A stretch of DNA of 64,000 bases from Hymenobacter sp. CRA2. Its GTDB lineage: Bacteria; Bacteroidota; Bacteroidia; Cytophagales; Hymenobacteraceae. The position numbers were made by a program, and so were the translations under genes. The DNA is taken from NCBI RefSeq assembly GCF_002007105.1, contig NZ_MVBC01000004.1:124001-188000 (forward strand). Direction: 5' to 3'. The notes under the pieces were generated by a model. It was not told the origin of the DNA and did no database searches. It worked only from the letters and a program-made list of their open reading frames with translations. Shown in pieces: positions 32,905 to 41,295 of this stretch (positions within the stretch are counted from its first letter, which is position 1; each line of letters opens with the position of its first letter).

Positions 32905-33066
32905 AGTCAAAAAAAAGAGGGGTCTGTTGAAAATTAGTAAGCCAAATCTACGAAAAATAATTCCCCGGCCTAGGCAGAAAAGGCGCCTTTCAGCGAGCTG
33001 CAGGAGCCGACGCGGCGCTACTCAAACCGGCTCAGCAAGATAGGGGCCACCGACCGTTTTCGACTT

Positions 33067-33086
33067 CTATATATAATAAGGAGTAG
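33067..33086. repeat. Copy 1 of a 20-base repeat
   Basis: CTATATATAATAAGGAGTAG is identical to 34221-34240, and nearly the same sequence is at 37091-37109. It lies between divergent genes. Confidence 0.5.
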
Positions 33087-33159
33087 CACCGGCTGCGCGA
33101 TGGGCCCGAACCGCACGGCGTCCCAGCCGTAATGCGGCTTGCACGTCTGATCTTTGCGC

Positions 33160-34134
33160 ATGTCTCACATTGCCCTTGCCCTGCACGGCGGCGCCGGCAC
33201 CATTGCCCGCCACCTGCTCACCCCCGAAGCCGAACAAAATTACCGCCAGGCTCTGCACGATGCGTTGCTCACCGGCTACGAGCTGCTGCGCCAAGGCGCC
33301 TCGGCGCTCGACGCGGTGGAGCAAACCGTGGTACAGCTCGAAGACTGCCCGTTGTTCAACGCCGGTCGCGGTGCGGTGTTCACCCACGAAGGCCACCACG
33401 AAATGGATGCCTCCATCATGGCCGGCCACACCCGGCAGGCCGGCGCCGTAACCGGGGTGCGGGCCATTCAAAACCCCATTCAGGCCGCGCGTCTGGTGAT
33501 GGAGAAGTCGGAGCACGTGCTGCTGGCCTGGCCCGGTGCCGAGGAGTTTGCCCGGCAGCAAGGTTTGGCCATGCAGCCCCCGGCTTATTTCTTCACCGAA
33601 CATCGGTACGAGCAGTTGCAGGACGCGCTGGCCAGCGGCCGCGTGCAGCTCGACCACAGCGAAAAGCACCCGCTGCAGGAACCGCTGCCCTTCACCGAAG
33701 ACCCCAAGAAGAAAATGGGCACGGTGGGCGCCGTAGCGCTGGATCAGCACGGGCACCTGGCGGCGGCCACCAGCACCGGCGGCATGACCAACAAGCGCTT
33801 CTCCCGCGTCGGCGACTCGCCCATCATCGGGGCCGGTACCTGGGCCGACGACCGGACCTGCGCCATCAGCTGCACCGGTCACGGCGAGTATTTTATTCGC
33901 GCGGTGGTGGCCCACGATGTGGCCTGCCTCATGGAGTACCGCGGCCTGAGCCTAGCCGAGGCCTGCCGCGTGGTGGTACACGACAAGTTGGCGCCCATCG
34001 GGGGAGAGGGCGGCTTGGTGGCTGTGGATGCCGCCGGCAATATTGCCCTGCCCTTCAACTCCGAAGGCATGTACCGCGCCAGCATCAGCAGCGCTTCGCC
34101 GCTGTTCGTTGGCATCTACAAGGAAGAGCAATGA
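33160..34134 (+). CDS. Isoaspartyl peptidase / plant-type L-asparaginase (Ntn hydrolase)
   Basis: This 324-residue Ntn hydrolase is made as one chain that cuts itself before a Thr. Seen: HGGAGTIARHLL at the start, NAGRGAVFTHEG, EMDASIMAG, and KMGTVGAVALDQHGHLAAATSTGGM, where the first Thr of GTVGAV is the expected new N-terminus. Such enzymes hydrolyse beta-aspartyl dipeptides or asparagine. A cyanophycinase gene lies convergent just downstream, and together they could break beta-Asp-Arg polymers completely. The ATG at 33160 follows a GATCTTTG box by three bases, so the message may be leaderless. A perfect hairpin terminates it. Confidence 0.92.
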   Translation: MSHIALALHGGAGTIARHLLTPEAEQNYRQALHDALLTGYELLRQGASALDAVEQTVVQLEDCPLFNAGRGAVFTHEGHHEMDASIMAGHTRQAGAVTGVRAIQNPIQAARLVMEKSEHVLLAWPGAEEFARQQGLAMQPPAYFFTEHRYEQLQDALASGRVQLDHSEKHPLQEPLPFTEDPKKKMGTVGAVALDQHGHLAAATSTGGMTNKRFSRVGDSPIIGAGTWADDRTCAISCTGHGEYFIRAVVAHDVACLMEYRGLSLAEACRVVVHDKLAPIGGEGGLVAVDAAGNIALPFNSEGMYRASISSASPLFVGIYKEEQ

Positions 34135-34178
34135 GCCGGCGTTCCGACAGCCTTGCACGAAATGGCCGGTAAGTAAAA

Positions 34179-34220
34179 CACACGGGCCGGGCCGACTCTG
34201 CAGTCGGCCCGGCCCGTGTG
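34179..34220 (+). terminator. Perfect 19-base hairpin after the isoaspartyl peptidase gene
   Basis: The arms 34179-34197 and 34202-34220 are perfect reverse complements around CTGC. It is GC-rich with a short AT tract after it, and precedes copy 2 of the 20-base repeat. Confidence 0.8.
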
Positions 34221-34240
34221 CTATATATAATAAGGAGTAG
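34221..34240. repeat. Copy 2 of a 20-base repeat
   Basis: Identical to 33067-33086. It lies between the hairpin after the asparaginase gene and the stop of the cyanophycinase gene. Confidence 0.5.
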
Positions 34241-34246
34241 CCGCGC

Positions 34247-35167
34247 TTAAGGAGCCGGCGTTTCTACCGAATCGGGGTGGGGCGCCAGGGCCTCGTCGTG
34301 GGTGCGCTTATCGACGAAGAATTTCCGCTCGCCGATGTCGTACACGTTGCCCTTGGCCAGTACGTGCATGGTCATGTTCTCGATGGAGAGGGCCGTGCCC
34401 TTGGTGGCGGCCGCCGCGTTGTTGTGGCGGATGTTGTGCCCATCGACGATAATGACCAGGTTCGAGCCGATGGTTTCGATGAGGTTGCCCTCGCGGATGA
34501 GCACGCCGGTGTCTTCGCCCAACCCGATGCCGATGAGCTTGGGGTGCAGGGCTACCGCTTCGATGAGGCGCCCGAAGCGCCCGCGCTTCACGAAGTGCGA
34601 GTCGATGACCACGTTTTCAATCAGCGCCAAGCCGGTGCCCATCTTCACGGCGCCTTTCATCAGCGCATCCGGCACCGAGCCGCCGCGGATCATAATCTGC
34701 GACATGGCCATGGCCCCGGCCGAGGTGCCGGCAATGACGAAGTGCGCTTCCTGAAAGTAGCGCTCGGTGAGCAAATCCAAAAACCGGGTGCTACCGAACA
34801 TTTCCTTCAGCCGCGACTGGTCGCCGCCGGAAAACATGACGATATCAGCCTGGGCCAACCGCTCCAGGTATTCGGGCTGGTCCGTGTCCTGCGGCACGCG
34901 AATGTCGAGCACACCCACGTTCAGGCAGTTGAGCATGCCAAAGGAAGAAACGTAGATGCGGCCCACTTCCTCCGGTATCATCGAGGCTGTGGTCACCACT
35001 TCGATGCGCGGATCGGATTTGCCGCTTTCCAGGACCACGCGCTTCAGAATGCCCAACTCGAAGAAGTTGAGGTAGTATTTCTTCTGCTTGCGCGGGTTGG
35101 GATGGGTGCCTTTGTCTTCGTTGCCGCCGACGGCAATCAGCTTACCTTGAGGTTTGAGTGCGTTCAA
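34247..35167 (-). CDS. Cyanophycinase
   Basis: This 306-residue S51-type serine peptidase hydrolyses cyanophycin to beta-Asp-Arg dipeptides. Seen: KLIAVGGNEDKGTHPN, FSGGDQSRLKEMF, then VIAGTSAGAMAMS, which holds the nucleophile Ser (GTSAGA), and DSHFVKRGRFGRLIEAV with the family His/Arg residues. It has no signal peptide, so it acts in the cytoplasm. No cyanophycin synthetase (cphA) is in the window, so the polymer may be made elsewhere or taken up as peptide. Its partner, the isoaspartyl peptidase, is convergent with it. Confidence 0.92.
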   Translation of the reverse strand: MNALKPQGKLIAVGGNEDKGTHPNPRKQKKYYLNFFELGILKRVVLESGKSDPRIEVVTTASMIPEEVGRIYVSSFGMLNCLNVGVLDIRVPQDTDQPEYLERLAQADIVMFSGGDQSRLKEMFGSTRFLDLLTERYFQEAHFVIAGTSAGAMAMSQIMIRGGSVPDALMKGAVKMGTGLALIENVVIDSHFVKRGRFGRLIEAVALHPKLIGIGLGEDTGVLIREGNLIETIGSNLVIIVDGHNIRHNNAAAATKGTALSIENMTMHVLAKGNVYDIGERKFFVDKRTHDEALAPHPDSVETPAP

Positions 35168-35290
35168 CTAGTTGGGACGGGGATACTTGAGGGTGAAAAA
35201 CAACCGGAAAAGGCGTGCAATACTGGGGCCAAACTGCGCTTAGGTTGCGTAATTTTTTGATGTTCGAAGCCAGCCGAGCATAAAACCGGA

Positions 35291-37093
35291 TTACGCGGCG
35301 GAGGGTTTCCCCACTAACGTATCCAAGGTGCTGGTGGATACGGAATGGTAGTTCGAGCGGGCCCGCTGATAAATCTGCCGGGCTTGCTCCTGGCCGGTTG
35401 GCGTGGTCAGCAGCGCTTTGTATAGCGGTACCAAAAACTTGCGCCGCCCCACGCGCGTCAGGAAATCCTGCAAGGCTTCTGTTGCCGCGCCGTAGCCGGC
35501 GCGGATGGTCAGCGGGAACCAAGCCGACAAAATCTCGGCGTTGCCGGATTGGGTAAAACCAAACACCGCGTCCATGGTCTGCAGCTGTTCGGCGCTGATG
35601 TGCTCCGGCAGGCCGTGCAGAAAGTGTACCCACTCGTGGCTGCTCCACTCAGTCGTTTCGAGCGACTCGGGGACCGCGCCGTGGCGCCAGCTCTGCAGCG
35701 CTGCCTCCACGCTGGCGAAGCGCTCCGATTGCACGGGAGGGGCTACCTCCGGAATGCCCGGGGCGTTTATCCATTTGTCGAGCTGCACTTGCTCCTCGGC
35801 GCCGGATACCTGGTCTAGCAGCTCCCGGTGCAGGTAGGCTACGAAGTGAGCCGTATCCATGGACTGAAATGCGTGCTCGGCAAAATACTTCGTGATGAAA
35901 GCATCCAGCTTGTCGCGGCCGACCACGTGCTCCAGCGTCAGTAGGAGATAGTTGCCCTTCTCGTAAGCAATTTCATTCAGGCCCTCGTCGGGGTCCCGGC
36001 CAGCGAGGTCAAGGTGCAGGTGGGTGTCGATACTTTCCTTGCCTAATTCGTCCAGGGTGTGGTGCAGGCCCGTCTGGCCGAGCACCTGCAGCATATCGGC
36101 GTAGGGACGGCCGTAGAGGCGCTCCATGATGCGCCGCTCGAAGTACACTGTGAAGCCTTCGTTCAGCCAGAAGTCGTTCCAGGTGGCGTTGGTCACTAAG
36201 TTGCCCGACCACGAATGCGCTAGCTCGTGGGCCACTAGGCTGGTCAGGCTACGGTCGCCGGCTAGGATAGTCGGCGTCACAAAGGTGAGGCGCGGATTTT
36301 CCATGCCACCGAAGGGGAAGGAGGGCGGCAGTACCAGCAAGTCGTACCGCTCCCAGCGGTAGGGACCGTACAATTCCTCGGCGGCGGCCACCATGTTTTC
36401 CAGGTCCGCAAACTCGTGCGTAGCCACGGGCAGCGTGGCCGGTTCGGCGTATACGCCGGTGCGTCCGCTGAGCGGCTCGAACTGCAGGTCGCCCACGGCC
36501 AGGGCCATGAGGTAGGCCGGAATGGGCTGCGGCATGCGGAACGTATACTCGCCGCTGGCCGAGCGCGCCTGCGGGTTCTCGGCGCTCATCAGCGCCAGCA
36601 GCTCCTGCGGTCCGCGTACGGTGGCGTCGTAAGTGAAGCGCACCCCGGGCGAATCCTGGCACGGAATCCAGGTACGAGCCAAAATAGCCTGCGACTGGGT
36701 AAACAGGAAAGGGTGGATTTTACCGGCGGTCTGCTCCGGTGTCAGCCACTGCAGGGCCGCGGCCGCAGGGGTAGTACGGTAAACAATAGTCACGGCGCGC
36801 GTCTGCGAGGGCACCTGAATGCGTAGCGCCTGGCCGAGCACGGGGTCGGCATCACCCAGCTCAAAAATAGTGGAGGTTGTGCCGTCTTCCAGCGTTACCG
36901 CATCGATGACCAGGTCGCGCGTATCAAGCCACAGATCCGTTGCGCCGGGCTGCAGCTCCAGCTGCCAGGTAGCCCGGCCGCGCAGCTCGCGGGCGGTAAA
37001 GTCGACGGTCAGATCCAGCGAGAGGTGCCGAACCACTGCCTCGGCAGGGCGGGCGCAGCTATGCGGGTCGGTGGCGAGCAAGGAAGCGGCCAT
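35291..37093 (-). CDS. M1-family aminopeptidase, leukotriene A4 hydrolase-like
   Basis: This 600-residue zinc aminopeptidase (gluzincin) carries GGMENPRLTF (GAMEN-type exopeptidase motif), LVAHELAHSWSG with HExxH, and WLNEGFTVYFER with the third zinc ligand Glu. The C-terminal 140 residues are helical, as in leukotriene A4 hydrolase. It trims N-terminal residues from peptides, probably in the cytoplasm because no clear signal peptide is seen. The ATG at 37093 lies within copy 3 of the 20-base repeat; the longer frame to 37294 codes for unlikely sequence. Confidence 0.9.
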   Translation of the reverse strand: MAASLLATDPHSCARPAEAVVRHLSLDLTVDFTARELRGRATWQLELQPGATDLWLDTRDLVIDAVTLEDGTTSTIFELGDADPVLGQALRIQVPSQTRAVTIVYRTTPAAAALQWLTPEQTAGKIHPFLFTQSQAILARTWIPCQDSPGVRFTYDATVRGPQELLALMSAENPQARSASGEYTFRMPQPIPAYLMALAVGDLQFEPLSGRTGVYAEPATLPVATHEFADLENMVAAAEELYGPYRWERYDLLVLPPSFPFGGMENPRLTFVTPTILAGDRSLTSLVAHELAHSWSGNLVTNATWNDFWLNEGFTVYFERRIMERLYGRPYADMLQVLGQTGLHHTLDELGKESIDTHLHLDLAGRDPDEGLNEIAYEKGNYLLLTLEHVVGRDKLDAFITKYFAEHAFQSMDTAHFVAYLHRELLDQVSGAEEQVQLDKWINAPGIPEVAPPVQSERFASVEAALQSWRHGAVPESLETTEWSSHEWVHFLHGLPEHISAEQLQTMDAVFGFTQSGNAEILSAWFPLTIRAGYGAATEALQDFLTRVGRRKFLVPLYKALLTTPTGQEQARQIYQRARSNYHSVSTSTLDTLVGKPSAA

Positions 37094-37109
37094 ATATACT
37101 AAGGAGTAG
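37091..37109. repeat. Copy 3 (divergent) of the 20-base repeat, overlapping an ATG
   Basis: CATATATACTAAGGAGTAG differs from the other copies only near its left side. Read on the minus strand it holds the start codon of the M1 aminopeptidase gene (ATG at 37093). Confidence 0.4.
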
Positions 37110-37561
37110 GAGGATGAACGGGCAGCAAAGATAACTGCCCAAGGAGGGGCTGAGTTTGCCGCTGACCAGAGAATCACGGTAGGGCAGCAGGGGCTAATAA
37201 CCGGATTGGGGCGTGCCCGCAGTAGCCAAAAAGCTCTTTCGCTTATGGCAATATGTGCTACGTAAGCAGCAGTAAAACCACCGGGTAAGCCCATGTGCCA
37301 GACCCACGCCTTGTACGGTTGAGGCTACATAATTGGGTATGAGGACGGTGATTTATCACCTAAACAGTGGCTATATATCTGTTTAGAAATGTTTTGGCTG
37401 CCGTCCTTTTCGGTTATCTTGCGACCTGGAAAACGCAGGCGCGTGGCAACCTGCCGCGGGCCGTCGGAGTACAACGGGACAACCGCGCCCGCAGCCCGCC
37501 ATGCCAAGGGATGCCACTGCGGATGCGCGCATGTGCCGCGTTGTTTTTCCACCTTCCCTCA
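37110..37561. other. Intergenic region between divergent M1 and L,D-transpeptidase genes
   Basis: No gene is recognised. A perfect small palindrome GGTGAT-tt-ATCACC lies at 37347-37360. TTATCTTGC near 37414 with TTTTG about 20 bases before it may be a promoter for the transpeptidase gene. The in-frame ATGs before 37562 on the plus strand give no plausible protein. Confidence 0.4.
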
Positions 37562-39349
37562 ATGAAATCCTCGGTTCAGTCCGTTTTTCTTTCAACCCTC
37601 ATGCTGTGGCTGGCCGCCTGCCTGCTGCTGGTTACCAGTGCGTGTAGCCAGGAGCAGAAGGAAAAGGTCCAGGACGCAGCCGCCGGCCTGCTGCCTTCGG
37701 GCAAGCTGGGTGGGCCGCAGCCGCACATCGATACCGTGTACGTAGAGAAGTACATGGCCTCGAAGCCGGCATTCAAAGACGAAATCGAATGGGGTAAAAA
37801 GTTCTATAAGGAGCGGGACGGCCGGTTGGGCTGGTTCCGCAACCACGAACTCGTGCCCCAGACCGAGCGCATGCTCTCCGAGCTGAACAAGGCCGGCGAG
37901 AACGGCCTCGACCCCAAGAAGTACAAGGTCGTCGACTTCGATAAGCTGTTTGCGCAAATCAAAAAAGCGCCTGATACCACCGCGCGCAACGCGTTGGAAA
38001 AGGAAATAGATGTGGCCCTGTCGGCTACCTACTTCAATTGGGCCGACGACTTCTACCGCGGTATCGTGGATCCGCGCGAAGTGAAAAACATCGATTGGAA
38101 GGTCAAACGCAACAAAATCAAGTTGCACAAGGCCCTCATGACCATACTCAAGGAGCGCGAAAGTACCTATCCGTACTACGAATTCGCTCCTTTGCACCCC
38201 GAGTACGAGCGTCTGCGCAAGGCCCTGGCCAGCTACCGGGCCATGCAACGCAACGGCGGCTGGGCTCTCGTGCCCGCCGTGAAGCGTCCGCTACGCCCCG
38301 GCGATTCGTCTGCCGTGGTGCCCGCGCTGCGCCACCGCCTGCTCGGCTTCGGCCCCGACGGTACACCTAATCCGCAGCAGAGCGCGCCGCAGGTGCAAGC
38401 TGTTCCGGTGGGCAACAAGCCCGGTCAGGCGGCGCCTGTCGCCCCGCGCGAATCGCATAAATACGACCCGGAACTGGTGGCGGCCGTGAAGGACTTTCAG
38501 CAACAGACCGGGCTGCGGGCCGATGGGGTGTTGACCGCCGAAACAGTCAACATGCTCAATGTGCCGTTGCAGAAACGCATCGACCAGATCATCGTGAACA
38601 TGGAGCGGTGGCGCTGGATACCCAAGCGGTTTGAGCCGAACTACCTGCTCGTAAATATCCCCGACTACCACATGTGGGTGTACGAGAATGGCAAGCCGGC
38701 TCTGGACATGCGCGTCATCGTGGGCAAGACGCTGAACGCAACGCCGGTCTTCAGCGACAAGATGGAGTACGTGGTGCTGGCCCCGTACTGGAATGTACCC
38801 TTCAGCATCATCGACAAAGAGCTGCGCAATAAGCTGGCCGCCGACCCCAACGGTACGCTCGACCGGTTGGATATGGAAGTGGTAAAGGGCTACGGCGCTA
38901 AGGCCACTCCGGTCGACCCGACGAGCATCGACTGGGCTAACCTCACCCAGGCTACCTGGAAGTACACCCTGCGCCGTCGCCCCGGGCCGAAGAACGATCT
39001 GGGCGACGTAAAATTCCTTTTCCCCAATTCGCAGGATATCTACTTGCACGATACGCCGCACGACGAGCTGTTCAGTCAAGCCAAGCGCGGCTTTAGCCAC
39101 GGCTGCGTGCGCGTGGAGAAGCCGGTGGAACTGGCCGAGTACCTACTGCGCAACAAGCCCGGTTGGGACATGACCAAAATTCAGGAGACTATTGCGGGAG
39201 GGAAGGAGCAATACGTGTCCCTGCCGGAGAAGCTGCCGGTGTACCTGGTATACTTCACGGCCTGGGTTGATGACGCCGGCAACCTCCATTTCCGCGACGA
39301 TATTTACGGGCACGACAAGACCCTCGCGCAGGAGTACTTTAGCATCTAG
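37562..39349 (+). CDS. L,D-transpeptidase (YkuD/YcbB-like) lipoprotein
   Basis: This 595-residue peptidoglycan cross-linking enzyme has an N-terminal signal with lipobox VTSAC (Cys near residue 29), so it is a lipoprotein. A helical domain about 50-290 follows, then a peptidoglycan-binding segment (VAAVKDFQQQTGLRADGVLTAETVNMLN) at about 305-340. The YkuD catalytic domain at about 375-560 contains HDTPHDELFSQAKRGFSHGCVRVE, with the SHGCVR active-site Cys. It forms 3-3 cross-links or attaches proteins to murein. The ATG at 37562 is used; the longer frame is leader sequence. A strong hairpin follows. Confidence 0.93.
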   Translation: MKSSVQSVFLSTLMLWLAACLLLVTSACSQEQKEKVQDAAAGLLPSGKLGGPQPHIDTVYVEKYMASKPAFKDEIEWGKKFYKERDGRLGWFRNHELVPQTERMLSELNKAGENGLDPKKYKVVDFDKLFAQIKKAPDTTARNALEKEIDVALSATYFNWADDFYRGIVDPREVKNIDWKVKRNKIKLHKALMTILKERESTYPYYEFAPLHPEYERLRKALASYRAMQRNGGWALVPAVKRPLRPGDSSAVVPALRHRLLGFGPDGTPNPQQSAPQVQAVPVGNKPGQAAPVAPRESHKYDPELVAAVKDFQQQTGLRADGVLTAETVNMLNVPLQKRIDQIIVNMERWRWIPKRFEPNYLLVNIPDYHMWVYENGKPALDMRVIVGKTLNATPVFSDKMEYVVLAPYWNVPFSIIDKELRNKLAADPNGTLDRLDMEVVKGYGAKATPVDPTSIDWANLTQATWKYTLRRRPGPKNDLGDVKFLFPNSQDIYLHDTPHDELFSQAKRGFSHGCVRVEKPVELAEYLLRNKPGWDMTKIQETIAGGKEQYVSLPEKLPVYLVYFTAWVDDAGNLHFRDDIYGHDKTLAQEYFSI

Positions 39350-39423
39350 TCCCGCCTAAGGCAAGTACCTTGTTGACTTCGGTTTGATAAACACGTAGCG
39401 GCAACTCCACTTAACACCTGGCC

Positions 39424-39466
39424 ATGCCACGGCCGCCCTCTTCTTACAAGAGGGCGGCCGTGGCAT
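39424..39466 (+). terminator. Perfect 19-base hairpin after the L,D-transpeptidase gene
   Basis: Arms 39424-39442 and 39448-39466 are exact reverse complements around a five-base loop. A short T-containing tail follows. Confidence 0.8.
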
Positions 39467-39689
39467 TTATGCCTATGCCAAGACCGTAACCAAAGTATAG
39501 CAGATAAAGCTGGTCGCAGAACCAGGAACTCGCTGGGCATTGTACTCTATTTCGCGGAAGGAGTCATAAGAATACATTTGTAAAAAATATGTAAACTGAC
39601 TGTTTGTCTTTTTACTTATGTAATTCAAGTTTGCAAGCTCCATTGCATAAGTAACAAATGTATGTTTGTGCCTATTTCGGTGTGTTTTC

Positions 39690-39717
39690 TTTGTCTGGAC
39701 AAGGAATTATAGTTTTG
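39690..39717 (+). promoter_or_regulatory. Promoter of the XRE-type regulator, overlapped by an operator-like word
   Basis: TTTG (39690-39693) and TAGTTTTG (39710-39717) form a Bacteroidota promoter with a 16-base spacer. TTTGTAAAC (39714-39722) overlaps the -7 box, which would suit autorepression. Confidence 0.6.
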
Positions 39718-39736
39718 TAAACTCTTTCTGAAAGCC

Positions 39737-40324
39737 ATGCTAGACCGTATTCGCCAATTAATACAGACCCGACAGCTCAGCCCAACGCAGTTTGCTGACG
39801 CCATCGGCGTGGCACGTCCTATTATTAGCCACATCCTCAGTGGGCGAAATAAGCCCAGCTTGGAGGTTGTGCAGAGGATCATTGCTGCCTTTCCCGATGT
39901 GGCTATGCCCTGGCTGTTGACGGGGCAGGGGCCAATGCTGGCCTCTGACGCCAATAAACTAGCCTCAGAGCCTCTGGCAGCGCACCCTCCAGCGGCTGGA
40001 CCTGCAGGAGGGGCTACACGTGCTCCCAGGCCTGCTAAAAGCGTCCAGGCAAATACAGCCGAGGTAGCGCCAGCTTCTGCCAGTGCGCCTGGTGTTGAGG
40101 CACCCAGCAAGGCAGTTGATTCAGATGCCCCAATGACGTCGGTAACATCCAGCGTTGCGATGCCACCTGCAGCGTCGGCCGTGGTCGAGCCAGTAGCATC
40201 TCCTACGGGCTTCCCTGAGTTGCCTACCAGCCTTACGCTACAGCCCAAGACTATTCGCCGCGTATTGGTCTTTTATAGCGACGGCACTTTTACTGACTTC
40301 ACACCAGCACCCGGAGGGTTTTAG
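39737..40324 (+). CDS. XRE-family helix-turn-helix regulator with long Ala/Pro-rich linker
   Basis: Residues 1-65 are an XRE domain: MLDRIRQLIQTRQLSPTQFADAIGVARPIISHILSGRNKPS, with the recognition helix RPIISHILSGR. Residues about 70-165 form a low-complexity Ala/Pro/Ser/Val linker. The last 30 (PKTIRRVLVFYSDGTFTDFTP) form a small beta hairpin typical of Bacteroidota XRE proteins of this type. It probably represses its own promoter, since operator-like words overlap it. It stands in an AT-rich patch, which suggests it may be acquired. Targets are unknown. Confidence 0.88.
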   Translation: MLDRIRQLIQTRQLSPTQFADAIGVARPIISHILSGRNKPSLEVVQRIIAAFPDVAMPWLLTGQGPMLASDANKLASEPLAAHPPAAGPAGGATRAPRPAKSVQANTAEVAPASASAPGVEAPSKAVDSDAPMTSVTSSVAMPPAASAVVEPVASPTGFPELPTSLTLQPKTIRRVLVFYSDGTFTDFTPAPGGF

Positions 40325-41032
40325 CTAAAGCCTTTCTCAATGGCTTAGCATAGGCTTCAGGGCGCTGTTGGTGGTAAAATTCAAATTTATGAGTCTGTCC
40401 GGGGTAGAAAAAATCTTGACTTCTTATCAACTACTTACTTAGATCAGCGGTTCGGGCCTCCTTCTTCTAAATATTCGTTTAGGCCAACATGTCATGTTGG
40501 CGTTATTATCAGCATAATGAAAGATATGTTGTATGTATAAACAACTATAAACCAAATAATTAACTCTTATAGATTTGATTTAAAGTTGAAGTATATCGCT
40601 TCAATCATTTGATATGTTTATGTAGGTATATTTATAATTCATAAACACGAATGCTTTAGCTCTGGTTGGTGCTTTAGTCTTTGTGTGTAATGCTAAAAAT
40701 AGTATCTGGGTCAAAAAAAGGCAAAGTGATAATATGCTACTTGGGTGTTTGTGGTAATCAGGTTAGCCAGCCAGTGTTTGTATAGTTGCTGTATTCAATT
40801 GTAATCTGTTAACTGAAGGCGTGCAAGACGATTGTCAGCTCAACAAAAAACGGTCTCACTTGGCCAGGGTCAGGGCCCTGTGTTGTATACGAGCATATTT
40901 CTGTTTGTAAACAGGCATAGTGGAAGAGAGAACAGGCTTGCTGCTCTTTACTTTACTGTCCCTTGCTTTTCTGTCGCATAGTTCCTGCCAACTCACTTGC
41001 CGGAATCCGCGGGCGCTGCTTACCTTTGGGGC
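40325..41032. other. AT-rich gene-free region after the XRE regulator
   Basis: Over 700 bases show no ORF of note and are far more AT-rich than the rest. It holds a perfect small palindrome GCCAACAT-gtc-ATGTTGGC (40483-40501), and TTTGTAAAC (40914-40922) inside an imperfect palindrome near 40911-40924. The promoter of the small lipoprotein is at its end. It could carry operators, a non-coding RNA or the remnant of an element. Confidence 0.5.
40997..41028 (+). promoter_or_regulatory. Promoter of the small lipoprotein gene
   Basis: TTG (40997-40999) and the exact -7 box TACCTTTG (41021-41028) are 21 bases apart. The ATG follows after four bases, so the transcript may have no leader. Confidence 0.55.
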
Positions 41033-41206
41033 ATGAAGAAGACCTGCCTGCTCGCTTTATTTGCCTGGGTGGCCGTGCTGGCCACGTCGTGCACGCCGCC
41101 GCCCAATGCCGAACAAGACCCCAACGCTGATGCTGCTTACAAGCGCAGCCACCGGCCCGAGGGCTACCGCGAGGCGCAGAGCAGCAACCCGAACGCCATC
41201 AAGTAA
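41033..41206 (+). CDS. Small lipoprotein, 57 residues
   Basis: MKKTCLLALFAWVAVLATSC is a classical lipoprotein signal with lipobox LATSC (Cys20). The mature part of 38 residues (TPPPNAEQDPNADAAYKRSHRP) is polar and disordered. Function unknown. An upstream in-frame ATG exists at 40997, but the promoter spans that region. The gene is followed at once by a 23-base perfect hairpin. Confidence 0.75.
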   Translation: MKKTCLLALFAWVAVLATSCTPPPNAEQDPNADAAYKRSHRPEGYREAQSSNPNAIK

Positions 41207-41230
41207 GCGTACGGGCTGCTGCCCGCGCCG

Positions 41231-41279
41231 CCAAAGCAAAGCGCCCCTGCCAATTGTTGGCAGGGGCGCTTTGCTTTGG
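41231..41279. terminator. Perfect 23-base hairpin between convergent genes
   Basis: Arms 41231-41253 and 41257-41279 are exact reverse complements around TTG. The stem ends in CTTTGCTTTGG, and no long T run follows. It separates the lipoprotein gene from the convergent gene ending at 41296. Confidence 0.8.
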
Positions 41280-41295
41280 TAGGGAAAACGGCGGG

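Larger units (their letters stand above)
39350..39736. other. Intergenic region with hairpin, promoter and repeated operator-like words
   Basis: It holds the terminator at 39424-39466. From 39560 it becomes AT-rich and carries TTTGTAAAA (39577-39585), TATGTAAAC (39588-39596) and the XRE promoter, which itself overlaps TTTGTAAAC (39714-39722). No gene is seen. Confidence 0.5.
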
